A stretch of 25,781 nucleotides of DNA from a virus, in the IMG/VR virus record IMGVR_UViG_3300025030_000387, positions 1-25,781 of that record; one strand, written 5' to 3'. This document shows, piece by piece, positions 14,877-23,206 of this stretch. The notes beneath the pieces were generated by a model, which saw nothing but the letters and a program-made list of their open reading frames with translations, was not told the origin of the DNA and ran no database searches. Within the stretch, counting starts at the first letter, position 1. The number at the start of each line of letters is the position of its first letter. A program made the translations under genes and the position numbers.

Positions 14877-16220
14877 TTAATTAATTACCGAATGTAAAAT
14901 ATCAGTTAATCCTAAATCTTTATCCCAAATAAAACTTTGTGCTTTCTTTACTGCTCCAACATATCCGTTTTCATAATGCCAATTATCAGTAGAAGTAGGG
15001 GAACTAATATATCTAATTATGATACCATTTTCCTCTTTTACTACTTGTTCAGAATGAAAATGTGCAGCATGTACTTCATGATATTCTGTTCTACCCCAAG
15101 ATTCTTTTGCTTCAATAGGCATTAATTTACCAATTCTATTCTTTTTTTCTGAATCCCCATGAGTGAAACCAATTAGACATTTACCAAATTCAATATATTT
15201 TCTTGACTGTGGTTCAATATTAATAATTATATTATTATTGTGTCTATACCAAGCATAAAGTTCATTAATAGCATAAAAACTTGTCATTTTATCATGGTTT
15301 GAACCAATATAAAATGTTTCAATTGGAGCATATTGAGATAATAAATCAATACCTTCAATCAACATTTCTATTCCAATCTTATATAATTTTTGCCAACGAA
15401 TATCACTATCTTGTCTCGTTCCAGCAGTTGTGGTAATACTAGTAGTATCGTAGTGAAAGAAATCATTACTCCATACAAATAATATTTTATTAAAATTATA
15501 ATGTGAAGTACGTGTTATAATATCATTTAAGATATAGAAAAATCTTTCTTTTGCTATTTTATAATCATAGTTTTCACCTGAATCACCAATCCATGCTAAT
15601 TTTCCTACATGTAAATCTGCAATATTAATTTCTAACATTTTGCCATTAATATCATATCTAGTAGGAGTATGAACAGGACTTTTATAATTGTTAATAAAAT
15701 TATTAAAATGATCTTTAATATCTTCTAAAGATATTTCATTTCTTGGCTTAACCACAATTTTACTTGAATATAAAACCATAATACCATCTTTCTTGCTGTA
15801 ACTATTCCATATATTATTTCTAGCAGATACTAACTGAAAAACTTTAGAATCATAACCATGTGATTTTAAAAGAAATTCAACATCTTTTGCATCGTTTTCT
15901 GACATTTGAATTAATTTTTCACTAGTTTGCGTATTGTCTTTGTTTAATTCTATAGTGTTTTTATAGTTTTTAGTTAATTCTGATTCTAAATTATTATCAT
16001 TGATACTATTTTGTACATGACTATCTATAATACTTTTCTTATATTCATCAATAGTCATCTGTAATACAGTTAATGCTTTTCTAGCATGATCTGAAGAAAC
16101 TTGTTTATTATATAGTAACTCATAAATTTCACATTTATCTAAATCATAAAAACTTTTATTCTCTAATAATCTATCAGCATAGTTTATAAAATTCTCATTG
16201 TCTTTTCTTAAATGTTCCAT
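14877..16220 (-). CDS. Calcineurin-like metallophosphoesterase
   Basis: I choose ATG 16218-16220 with GAGG 6 bases upstream; a GTG 4 codons earlier overlaps that site. The 447-residue product has a helical N-terminal region of about 110 residues, then the metallophosphatase motifs in order: IADLHVGK (about 202-204), SNDFFHYD (near 253), IGSNHDK (near 306-310), FTHGD (near 354) and HAAHFH (387-389). The second motif has Asn-Asp in place of the common Gly-Asp. These residues form the two-metal site of the SbcD/Mre11/calcineurin superfamily. Phosphodiesterase or nuclease activity is likely, on an unknown substrate. It is separated from PhoH by the inserted HNH gene. Confidence 0.8.
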   Translation of the reverse strand: MEHLRKDNENFINYADRLLENKSFYDLDKCEIYELLYNKQVSSDHARKALTVLQMTIDEYKKSIIDSHVQNSINDNNLESELTKNYKNTIELNKDNTQTSEKLIQMSENDAKDVEFLLKSHGYDSKVFQLVSARNNIWNSYSKKDGIMVLYSSKIVVKPRNEISLEDIKDHFNNFINNYKSPVHTPTRYDINGKMLEINIADLHVGKLAWIGDSGENYDYKIAKERFFYILNDIITRTSHYNFNKILFVWSNDFFHYDTTSITTTAGTRQDSDIRWQKLYKIGIEMLIEGIDLLSQYAPIETFYIGSNHDKMTSFYAINELYAWYRHNNNIIINIEPQSRKYIEFGKCLIGFTHGDSEKKNRIGKLMPIEAKESWGRTEYHEVHAAHFHSEQVVKEENGIIIRYISSPTSTDNWHYENGYVGAVKKAQSFIWDKDLGLTDILHSVIN

Positions 16221-16239
16221 ACAATTCCTCACATTATAA

Positions 16240-16252
16240 TAGGGTAGGGGAG
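16240..16252 (-). repeat. 13-bp repeat CTCCCCTACCCTA, copy 2
   Basis: Identical to 7868-7880 and likewise just upstream of a gene's ribosome binding site. It is C-rich in very AT-rich surroundings. Confidence 0.7.
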
Positions 16253-16332
16253 AGGCATAGAATATATACCTTTATCGACCATTATTTATTTAAATCACTG
16301 ACGTACAATCCCAACCAATTGTAGTCTTTCCC

Positions 16333-16365
16333 AAAAAGTATAGATAGTATGGATACTCTCTATAC
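16333..16365 (-). terminator. Rho-independent terminator after the HNH endonuclease gene
   Basis: A 13-bp stem with one mismatch (16353-16365 with 16338-16350) is followed on the minus strand by TTTTTGGG. The loop is only 2 bases if fully paired, so the tip is probably open. A smaller stem, AAAAAC/GTTTTT, precedes it. Confidence 0.65.
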
Positions 16366-16416
16366 AAAAACAACCCGTTTTTGAACATAATGATTATATT
16401 AATAATCTATAGTTAA

Positions 16417-17670
16417 TTAACTAATTTTCTTTCTTAAATCATCAAATTCACCCAATTTATATCTTTGTATGTATTCTTCTAATTGTTCTTTAGTGTTATT
16501 TTTTGTTCCATAAATATGATGAAAAGAACCATACTTATTAATATTATGACATTTATCACATAAAGTAATACCATTATTTATATCAAATCGCAATTCAATA
16601 TAATCAGAAAAATTTAAAATATGATGTGCCGTTATATTAACTCCAGATTTACCTCCACAACATTGACAAATATAATTATCTCTTTTAAATACTAATTTTC
16701 TCCATTCTCTATATTCAATTGAACTTCTTATAATACTATTTTCAGAACTAATACCACCTTTCCAATTATGATGGTTTACTCCACCAATTTCTTCTTTTTG
16801 TGTTCTTAAAATAATATTATTTTTATGCAACAAACTTGCAATTGTATTATTGGTTGTATTAAATATTAATGCAATCTTTGAACAACTTAATTTTTTATTT
16901 CTATACAAATCAATAATTTCAAATGTATCATCAATAAATTTACTATTTTGTTCAAATGCATCTCTAACTTTTATATTATTGCTTATTAATATATTTTTTA
17001 TTTTATTAATTGAAACTTCAAATTTATTTGCCAATTGTGTTAAAGATAATTTATTATTTAGATATAAATCAACAATATAGTTTTTATCTATATATACTTC
17101 TTTTAATAACTTCCATTCATTGGGTATTAATTTTCCAATAATTTTTCTATTGACAGAATATATTAAAGCAATTTGCTTAATTAATAGACCCTTATTACAA
17201 TAATAATCATATAATTCATCTAAATTTATTTCAATTTTTAATCTATGCAAATTAAGTCTATTTGCTTTTATATAAATCCCTTGAAGTGTTCTTTTAGGTA
17301 ATAATTCTAATAAATCATAAGTAGGTAAAATAGAATAATATTCATATAAAATACAAATCTCTTCTTCACTCCAAGAAGTCCAATTTATACCTAACTTAAA
17401 TGATTTATCTAATATCATATTATAATTTCTATTTGGTAATTTTAATATTGCTTCTTCTAATGTAATACTTGTTTTTAAAATATTAATCTCTTCGTCAGAC
17501 CAATATTTCCAACCCTTACCATAATCTAAATTTAATTTATCTAATTTTTTACGTATAGATTCCCAATTTCTATCTAATAAATTACATAAATTATCTTTTC
17601 CGATATTATAATTATTTTTTAATAATTGAATTTCTTCTTTTGTATATATTCCAATTTTAACTGTATTCAT
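16417..17670 (-). CDS. HNH homing endonuclease with three Myb/SANT-like repeats
   Basis: A 417-residue protein. Tryptophan- or tyrosine-led repeats occur at about 9-48 (YTKEEIQLLK), 56-94 (YWSDEEINIL) and 99-140 (SWSEEEICIL). Two helix-turn-helix-like repeats follow at about 196-236 and 250-288. Then comes GGVNHHNWKGG and an HNH zinc domain: CQCC (335-338), AHHI (349-350), NNGITLCDKCHN (365-376). It should cut DNA site-specifically; the many DNA-binding repeats suit a long target. It is flanked by terminators on both sides (17692-17729 and 16333-16365), so it is a self-contained insertion between PhoH and the metallophosphoesterase. The ATG directly abuts AAGGAG, leaving no spacer. Confidence 0.88.
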   Translation of the reverse strand: MNTVKIGIYTKEEIQLLKNNYNIGKDNLCNLLDRNWESIRKKLDKLNLDYGKGWKYWSDEEINILKTSITLEEAILKLPNRNYNMILDKSFKLGINWTSWSEEEICILYEYYSILPTYDLLELLPKRTLQGIYIKANRLNLHRLKIEINLDELYDYYCNKGLLIKQIALIYSVNRKIIGKLIPNEWKLLKEVYIDKNYIVDLYLNNKLSLTQLANKFEVSINKIKNILISNNIKVRDAFEQNSKFIDDTFEIIDLYRNKKLSCSKIALIFNTTNNTIASLLHKNNIILRTQKEEIGGVNHHNWKGGISSENSIIRSSIEYREWRKLVFKRDNYICQCCGGKSGVNITAHHILNFSDYIELRFDINNGITLCDKCHNINKYGSFHHIYGTKNNTKEQLEEYIQRYKLGEFDDLRKKIS

Positions 17671-17691
17671 CTCCTTTATTTTAATTATCTT

Positions 17692-17729
17692 ATAAAATAA
17701 AAAAGATGACAGAGAAACATTCCGTCATC
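17692..17729 (-). terminator. Rho-independent terminator after PhoH
   Basis: A 9-bp stem with one G-U pair (17721-17729 with 17705-17713) and a 7-base loop, followed on the minus strand by TTTTTTATTTTAT. An 11-base direct repeat TGTTTCTCTGT occurs within and just before the hairpin. The HNH gene begins about 20 bases later. Confidence 0.8.
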
Positions 17730-17777
17730 AACTCCACACAGAGAAACAGTCTGAAGGAGTAAATTTATATTATCAAT

Positions 17778-19115
17778 CTAAATATCCTGTGCAATATCTG
17801 CTAAAGGACTTCTATAAATATTCTTTAATTTTACACAAGAGAAATATTTAGTACCTTTAAATACATCAATAACTCTTTGCATACCATTTTTTCTTCCATT
17901 ATTTCTAATGTCTTGTTGTTCTAACATATCTCCTTCGAGGATAATTTTACATCCTTCTTTTGCTCTTTGAATAATTGTTCTCATAGTGTACGCATCTGTA
18001 TTTTGTGCCTCTGTAACAAAAAGGCAATCATTATCTGATATTTCAATTCCTCTAATATCACTAGTAGGAATTATCATTAATTTACCATTATTGATTAATG
18101 ATTCAACTAATGTCATGTCACCAAATTTACTTGATAATATACCACCGATACTATTTTGGAGTAATTTTTCTGTTCTACTGCCACTATAATAGCCAAGTTG
18201 TTCATTATTCTTTAATTTAGCAGGATTAAAAATAATTATGCATTTACCTACTTTTCCGATTTGTATATTTTGCATTATCCAAGATAGAGATAAATATGTC
18301 TTACAACTTCCTGCTTTCCCAAATAATAATGTTAAATCATCATTTATCAACGAATCCATTGCTAACATTTGATATTCATCTTTTGGTTTAAAATCAGGAA
18401 AATATATTGATTTAAAAGGTTTAGATTTTAACTGCAAAAATCCTTTTCCTTCAACATATCTCTGTTTATCTACAACATTTCCATCTTTATCCTTGATAAT
18501 TAAAAATTCATTATTCAACAATCCCCATCTATTTTCAGAAGTCTCATAGTGTTTTGCTAATTCTTCATCTGAAGATATACATACTTCTTTATATCCATTA
18601 TATTTTCCATCATCACTCTTATCATCACCATCAAATTTATCACATCTAATACCTAACAATCTACACTTTTGCCTAAATAATAAATCATTACTTAAAGCAA
18701 AAATTTCAATTCCATTTTCTTTTCCGAATTCTTCATTACTAAAATATAAATTATTTAAAACACCAATAATCTTATTATCCATTGATAACTTATCAAAACT
18801 CAAAGGTAAAGTATATTCAAAATTATTTTCTCTAACCACATATTCAATTTTATCTTGATATGCTTCTATATCTCTACTTGCTTGTCTTGCTTTATATTTT
18901 TTACTTTCATCAAATGACATTTTATGATTATCTAATTCATTTAAGACATAACCTGAAATAATAAATTTTGTGTTTGGGTTTTCTTTGTATTTATTGAAAA
19001 GTTGAGAGGAGTGTGACATTAGGACGTTTGTATCTAGAAATATTTTTGTTGTTTTATTATTTTGAATTGCTTCAATATTTAATTGTTTACTTTCACGTTC
19101 ACTATCATCTTTCAT
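17778..19115 (-). CDS. phoH: PIN-PhoH fusion: RNase-like domain plus PhoH ATPase
   Basis: A 445-residue protein. The N-terminal PIN domain (about 22-165) has acidic residues in FLDTNVL (Asp28), LNELD (Glu60), SMDNKI (Asp123) and SNDLL (Asp154). After a linker, the PhoH domain (about 240-445) has FGKAGSCKT as Walker A (266-273), CLFVTEAQN as Walker B, and ILEGDMLEQQD and KNIYRSPLADIAQ as later motifs. This is the PhoH2-type RNase/helicase layout. Two core residues deviate: Walker A has Cys271 in place of the last Gly, and Walker B has Thr for the Asp before Glu. ATPase activity may therefore be altered. PhoH genes are common in large phages, with a role in RNA metabolism suspected but unproven. 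Confidence 0.9.
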   Translation of the reverse strand: MKDDSERESKQLNIEAIQNNKTTKIFLDTNVLMSHSSQLFNKYKENPNTKFIISGYVLNELDNHKMSFDESKKYKARQASRDIEAYQDKIEYVVRENNFEYTLPLSFDKLSMDNKIIGVLNNLYFSNEEFGKENGIEIFALSNDLLFRQKCRLLGIRCDKFDGDDKSDDGKYNGYKEVCISSDEELAKHYETSENRWGLLNNEFLIIKDKDGNVVDKQRYVEGKGFLQLKSKPFKSIYFPDFKPKDEYQMLAMDSLINDDLTLLFGKAGSCKTYLSLSWIMQNIQIGKVGKCIIIFNPAKLKNNEQLGYYSGSRTEKLLQNSIGGILSSKFGDMTLVESLINNGKLMIIPTSDIRGIEISDNDCLFVTEAQNTDAYTMRTIIQRAKEGCKIILEGDMLEQQDIRNNGRKNGMQRVIDVFKGTKYFSCVKLKNIYRSPLADIAQDI

Positions 19116-19178
19116 AAAATCAATTCCTTTTTGGAAAATTTTGTTACTTACTTGTTATTTAATTTAATTTATTAACTA

Positions 19179-19370
19179 TTAAATAACATCATTTTTCTTG
19201 TACATATCTCTATCAATTCTGTCCTTCATGTAATCGGGAACCGTTGGTTTTTTCCTTCTAGATTTCTTTTTACCGCAAATGGTAGTCAAGTCAGTGTACT
19301 TTCCCCTTTCCATTTTTAATATTTTTTTAGAGATTAACCATTCTTTTTCTTTTTGACTGATTTGTTTCAA
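19179..19370 (-). CDS. Small basic hypothetical protein (63 aa)
   Basis: The sequence MKQISQKEKEWLISKKILKMERGKY..., then KKKSRRKKP and YMKDRIDRDM, is strongly basic and could bind nucleic acid. The TTG start lies 14 bases after AAGGAG, longer than usual, but an in-frame stop just upstream leaves no better choice. It lies just after a terminator and before PhoH. Confidence 0.5.
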   Translation of the reverse strand: MKQISQKEKEWLISKKILKMERGKYTDLTTICGKKKSRRKKPTVPDYMKDRIDRDMYKKNDVI

Positions 19371-19424
19371 TGTTTAAATTAATTCTCCTTTTGTAATTTA
19401 TTTTTTTGTTTTATTGGTTTTTTG

Positions 19425-19464
19425 GCAAACAAAAAGAGAGTAGGATGTTAAATCCAAACTCTCT
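19425..19464 (-). terminator. Rho-independent terminator after the 273-aa gene region
   Basis: AGAGAGT with ACTCTCT (19458-19464 with 19435-19441), extended by inner GGAT/ATCC pairs and followed on the minus strand by TTTTTGTTTG. It ends the CoiA-RNA polymerase-zinc-ribbon operon. The 111 bases between the stop at 19576 and this hairpin hold no gene I can support. Confidence 0.8.
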
Positions 19465-19575
19465 TCTGCATAAATCAGTTCCTACTTTAAAATACTATTT
19501 AATAGCAATAGGTAAGGACTCTCCTTTTATATTCATACATAAGAATATACAAATTAAAATTATAAAACACCTTAT

Positions 19576-20397
19576 CTATAATGGTTTATTAGTATTTTCT
19601 AAACATACACGTTTATTATTTTTTCTATATTCTTTTTGTTTTTCTGCATTATAATTATTCCATATTATCTTCCAACATTCCTTGCAATATTTATGACGAT
19701 TATTAGTGCAAACAAATGGTATTTCACAATTTAAGCAATAAGCAATATTATGTCCTATGTATTTTAAATATTCTAATATAAAATTATCAAAGTTTTTAAT
19801 AATAATTTCTGGTTCACTAATTTCATCTACAAAATTAACTTCTAATGTGCAAAATATAGTAAATCCAAAAAGTTTTGTTTCATGCAACTGATCTATAAAT
19901 ATATCTTTCCTTGTTTTATTACATGTTATTTTAGAACATATAAATAAATCTTTTAAATTATTAACATAATATCCTTGATTATCTATATTTTCTTTTTTCT
20001 TATATTTACTACTTGTATTCTTTGGAATATGTTTATTAATTTTACTTAAAACTAACGCAACAAATGATAATTTCTCTAAATCTAAATCATTTAATTCTTT
20101 TATTTTTTCAAGTTCTATTTTAGTTATAGGAATAGGAGGGATAATTACTAAAACATTTTTCTTTTGTACTCCAAAAGTTGTTGCTTTTATAATCATATCT
20201 AAATGTAAAACTTCATTATATCCAGTTAAATGTTCCTTGCAAAACTCTTTTAATTTTATTTTTATATCATTTGTTTTTAAATCTTTTTTCTTATTATAAT
20301 ATTTTGCTAATATTTTTAATTCCATTGAATATTTATCTTGTAAAAATCCTCTTTTTAACATATTTTCTGCATACTCTAATTCATTAAATATTATCAT
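19576..20397 (-). CDS. Zinc-ribbon hypothetical protein (273 aa)
   Basis: ATG behind AGGAGG, overlapping the end of the RNA polymerase gene by 14 bases, so translation is probably coupled. The N-terminal half is helical (LAKYYNKKKDLKTNDIKIKL). The C-terminus has a Cys4 ribbon: CLNC (221-224) and YCKECW (238, 241), followed by a basic tail with EKQKEYRKNNKR. The design recurs in Firmicute phage proteins of unknown role. Its strict coupling to the polymerase suggests a nucleic-acid-binding partner, but that is inference. Confidence 0.65.
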   Translation of the reverse strand: MIIFNELEYAENMLKRGFLQDKYSMELKILAKYYNKKKDLKTNDIKIKLKEFCKEHLTGYNEVLHLDMIIKATTFGVQKKNVLVIIPPIPITKIELEKIKELNDLDLEKLSFVALVLSKINKHIPKNTSSKYKKKENIDNQGYYVNNLKDLFICSKITCNKTRKDIFIDQLHETKLFGFTIFCTLEVNFVDEISEPEIIIKNFDNFILEYLKYIGHNIAYCLNCEIPFVCTNNRHKYCKECWKIIWNNYNAEKQKEYRKNNKRVCLENTNKPL

Positions 20398-23191
20398 ATA
20401 TAACCTCCTGCAAACTATAACTATTTCCTAAATATTTAATATCGCCTTTTTCGTCTAAAATAGGTAGATATACTTTTTCTTGTTTGTTTTTTAATACATT
20501 TACTAGAATATCATTCTCAAATACATCCCATAAAAAATCTTTTTTATCTTTTGGATTTAACTCATATACAATTTCAACAGCATAATTAATAAGTTCAGCA
20601 GTATTTGAACAAAATTTATATGCATCTTTTCTCATTTGATGATAGAACATTTTTAATTCATCATAAGATTCTTTATTAAATTTTCCTTCTTTTTCTTTAG
20701 ATTTAACTTGTATAGAAGTTTTAGAATGTAATTTCTTTTTTTCACAGAATATTTTATATAAACCTAAAATATTATTGAATATTTCTTCATTTTTTGGTAT
20801 AGAATCATCTTTAAGAATTTTAACATATTTGCTATAATCAACATTTACTTTTAAAATATCTTTAATATTAAATCCTACAGACTCCATGTAAAAGCACAAT
20901 TTATTCATAACGCAGGGAGAAGTATTTAAAGGCATATTTTTATAATGAAATTTAAAAAAGTCATTTTCTTGTTTAGTTTTCTTTCTTTTATTTTTTAATT
21001 CATTTAATGTACATTTGAAAGTTAGTTTACAATACAATTCTGCTTTTTCCATAAACTTTTTATGTTTACTTTTATATTTAGGATAAATATAACCTTGAAA
21101 ATAAGGTTTCTTATGTATTACTATCTTATTTAAAAACTTTTTAATTTTAATTTCTTCTAATGTATCTGCTTTATGTATTAACTCACCTTTGTCATTATAC
21201 TCATCTTGATAATGAATAACTTGATACTTAATCCATTCTTTAGGAAAATCTTCAACTTCAATACCTTTTGCTTTATCAATTGCATTTCCTTGTAACATTC
21301 TAGTTATTTTTAATCTTTCTAAAATTGTATTATATGTTTTAGATTTTTTATGATACTGTGCTAACATAGCATACATATCAGTTGAATAATTAGTAATTAT
21401 ACCAATATCATTGCTAAAACTTAATAAATCTGCTTGAAACAATGCATCATCAGTAATTATATCAATTGGTGTTGTTTTTTTATCATACGTTATAGGTAAC
21501 ATATCTTTATAGACACCTCTTAAAAACACTGGATTACTAGTAGTAAATACCAAATCTAGATCAAAATCACTATCAGCATGTCTAATTGTATCTACACCTT
21601 TTGTTGGATAGATAATACCACTAGTTTGATATTCATACCATTTATTGACTATATCATTGTCTTGTAAATTCAATATATTATGTTCTGAATAATGAGTTAA
21701 AGGACTTCTACATGCATCTACATTTTTTATTTTTTTATTATTCCAATAAGCAGAATAATGTTCTCCTTCTTTTAATAATCCAATACATTTTTCTGACTCT
21801 TCACCAAATATACTCTGACATAAACTATATGGGTCTGCAATCATGGTTTGATAATTACCTTCAACAAGTATTTTACCTGCATATGTCTGTTTTATTCTCT
21901 TTCTAATACTACTATTTATTCTATTTTGTATATATGGATCACTTGCTAATTCATTATTAAGTAAAATTGCTTTTACTATAGGGTTATTAATATCATCTAT
22001 ATTATTAACTGTTTTTATACCTTTACCTAATAAATAGAGAGTAGTTTTAATAGAATCTCCACCAAGAATATCATTAAACCAATCAATATTAAATTGACAT
22101 AATTCTTTAATATCATTATCATTCATATCTAATGTTTGAAGGTACTGATAATTAGTTAACGCATAATGTTCATCATTTTTAGATGGAACACGACATATAC
22201 CCCAAGACAAATTATTATCTTTACATTTTTGCGTAAATTCTTCCAAAGATTTATAATTGTCCCAAAGTTTAACTTGACTAGTAGTTAGAAAAATATCATA
22301 ATTTTTAGCATCTCTTTTTTCTCCCCATGCATCAATAAATTCGGAAGTATGTGAAACATCTTTTATAAAATCATCCATAAAAAATGTTATAAGCATTCCT
22401 TTCACATACGAATTTCTAATGCCCCAAAATCCAGGAGTATAATCTTTAATATCTAAATCTTCACACCATTGCTCTGAACCACTAATAGTTATTATGCCCT
22501 CCCCGTCATGAGGTTTTAATTCAATAGGATGATTTTCAATTGTTTCTACCCATGATTTTCCTTCTTCTTGACGTATAAAATCAACTGTTCTCTTAATATT
22601 AATTTTTAAATCTTTTACTACGCAAAATCTTAAATCTCTAACTTTAATTGTGTTACTGCTATAAAGTCCGAAATATGCATTAAATTTGTTGGCTGACATC
22701 TTCTTTTCTTTATCATATCCATTTTCTAATTTTGGTCTAATTTTATTTAAAGTTTCTTCTTCCACAAATAAAACCTTGCTATTACGTGCATGCCCACTAC
22801 CACACACAAATCTACGAAACACCTTGTTATTAACCTTTACAGTATCTAAATACATTTTATTATATTGACTTTTAGATTCAATATTAATAGAAATTACTTC
22901 AGGAACAAATAAAATATTATCTATTTGCTCCTGAATACTATTTAGTTTTTCAATATTTTCATCAGAAGAAGGTTTAGATTTAATTAACTTTTTCCTTTTT
23001 GATAATTTACTTAATTCATCTAAATCTATATTTTTATATTCTCTAATCTGTCTAAGCAATTCACTATCTCCTAAAGCAATTAATTCTTTATTTTTTCTTG
23101 CTTGTTCAATAGTTAATTGAATATCATATTTATATTCTTTTAATCTTGATGATCTTAATCTAAAAACATGAAATTGTTGTTGTTTTACCAA
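20384..23191 (-). CDS. Two-barrel RNA polymerase of the QDE-1/YonO (RdRP-like) class
   Basis: A 935-residue protein with a TTG start 7 bases after GGAGG. Motifs in the order of cellular RdRP/YonO enzymes: FRRFVCGSGHARNSKVLFV (125-143), KFNAYFGLYSS (169-179), DGEGIITIS (229-237), PGFWGIRNSYVKGMLI (253-268), AGKILVEGN (438-446), RSPLTH (495-500), then IIYPTKG (526-532) and HADSDFDLD (538-546). DFDLD (Asp542, 544, 546) fits the DxDxD metal-binding signature, usually DxDGD. Known relatives are the eukaryotic RNA-silencing polymerase QDE-1, SP-beta YonO and the crAss-like phage polymerase, the last two transcribing DNA. A phage DNA-dependent RNA polymerase is the likely role. It is co-transcribed with a CoiA-like nuclease and a zinc-ribbon protein. 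Confidence 0.88.
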   Translation of the reverse strand: MVKQQQFHVFRLRSSRLKEYKYDIQLTIEQARKNKELIALGDSELLRQIREYKNIDLDELSKLSKRKKLIKSKPSSDENIEKLNSIQEQIDNILFVPEVISINIESKSQYNKMYLDTVKVNNKVFRRFVCGSGHARNSKVLFVEEETLNKIRPKLENGYDKEKKMSANKFNAYFGLYSSNTIKVRDLRFCVVKDLKINIKRTVDFIRQEEGKSWVETIENHPIELKPHDGEGIITISGSEQWCEDLDIKDYTPGFWGIRNSYVKGMLITFFMDDFIKDVSHTSEFIDAWGEKRDAKNYDIFLTTSQVKLWDNYKSLEEFTQKCKDNNLSWGICRVPSKNDEHYALTNYQYLQTLDMNDNDIKELCQFNIDWFNDILGGDSIKTTLYLLGKGIKTVNNIDDINNPIVKAILLNNELASDPYIQNRINSSIRKRIKQTYAGKILVEGNYQTMIADPYSLCQSIFGEESEKCIGLLKEGEHYSAYWNNKKIKNVDACRSPLTHYSEHNILNLQDNDIVNKWYEYQTSGIIYPTKGVDTIRHADSDFDLDLVFTTSNPVFLRGVYKDMLPITYDKKTTPIDIITDDALFQADLLSFSNDIGIITNYSTDMYAMLAQYHKKSKTYNTILERLKITRMLQGNAIDKAKGIEVEDFPKEWIKYQVIHYQDEYNDKGELIHKADTLEEIKIKKFLNKIVIHKKPYFQGYIYPKYKSKHKKFMEKAELYCKLTFKCTLNELKNKRKKTKQENDFFKFHYKNMPLNTSPCVMNKLCFYMESVGFNIKDILKVNVDYSKYVKILKDDSIPKNEEIFNNILGLYKIFCEKKKLHSKTSIQVKSKEKEGKFNKESYDELKMFYHQMRKDAYKFCSNTAELINYAVEIVYELNPKDKKDFLWDVFENDILVNVLKNKQEKVYLPILDEKGDIKYLGNSYSLQEVIYDNI

Positions 23192-23206
23192 ATTAAATCC
23201 TCCTTC

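Larger units (their letters stand above)
16221..16416 (-). promoter_or_regulatory. Non-coding leader between the HNH gene and the metallophosphoesterase gene
   Basis: After the terminator at 16333-16365 comes a hairpin GAC-TACAAT / ATTGTA-C-GTC (16302-16326, one bulge, 8-base loop TGGTTGGG). Then comes copy 2 of CTCCCCTACCCTA (16240-16252), followed by TATTATAATG close to the start. TATAAT has no good -35 box. Short frames of 32 and 17 codons exist but lack ribosome binding sites. Confidence 0.4.

Noticed and set aside
16253-16397. Two short minus-strand ORFs (32 and about 17 codons) in the leader before the metallophosphoesterase
   Set aside because: Neither has a ribosome binding site and the first passes through the terminator hairpin; treated as non-coding.
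16233-16416. Second group I intron, suggested by GACTACA and GTACGTC
   Set aside because: No P7 partner, no S element and no split gene on both sides; the region is a leader between two complete genes.
17700-17760. CRISPR or repeat array suggested by two TGTTTCTCTGT copies
   Set aside because: Only two 11-base copies, one within a terminator hairpin; no regular spacing or further units.
19465-19575. Short peptide frames (for example MYEYKRRVLTYCY) and an AAAAGGAGAG site after the 273-aa gene
   Set aside because: The frames after the site are under 10 codons and the longer one has no proper start signal; no supportable gene.
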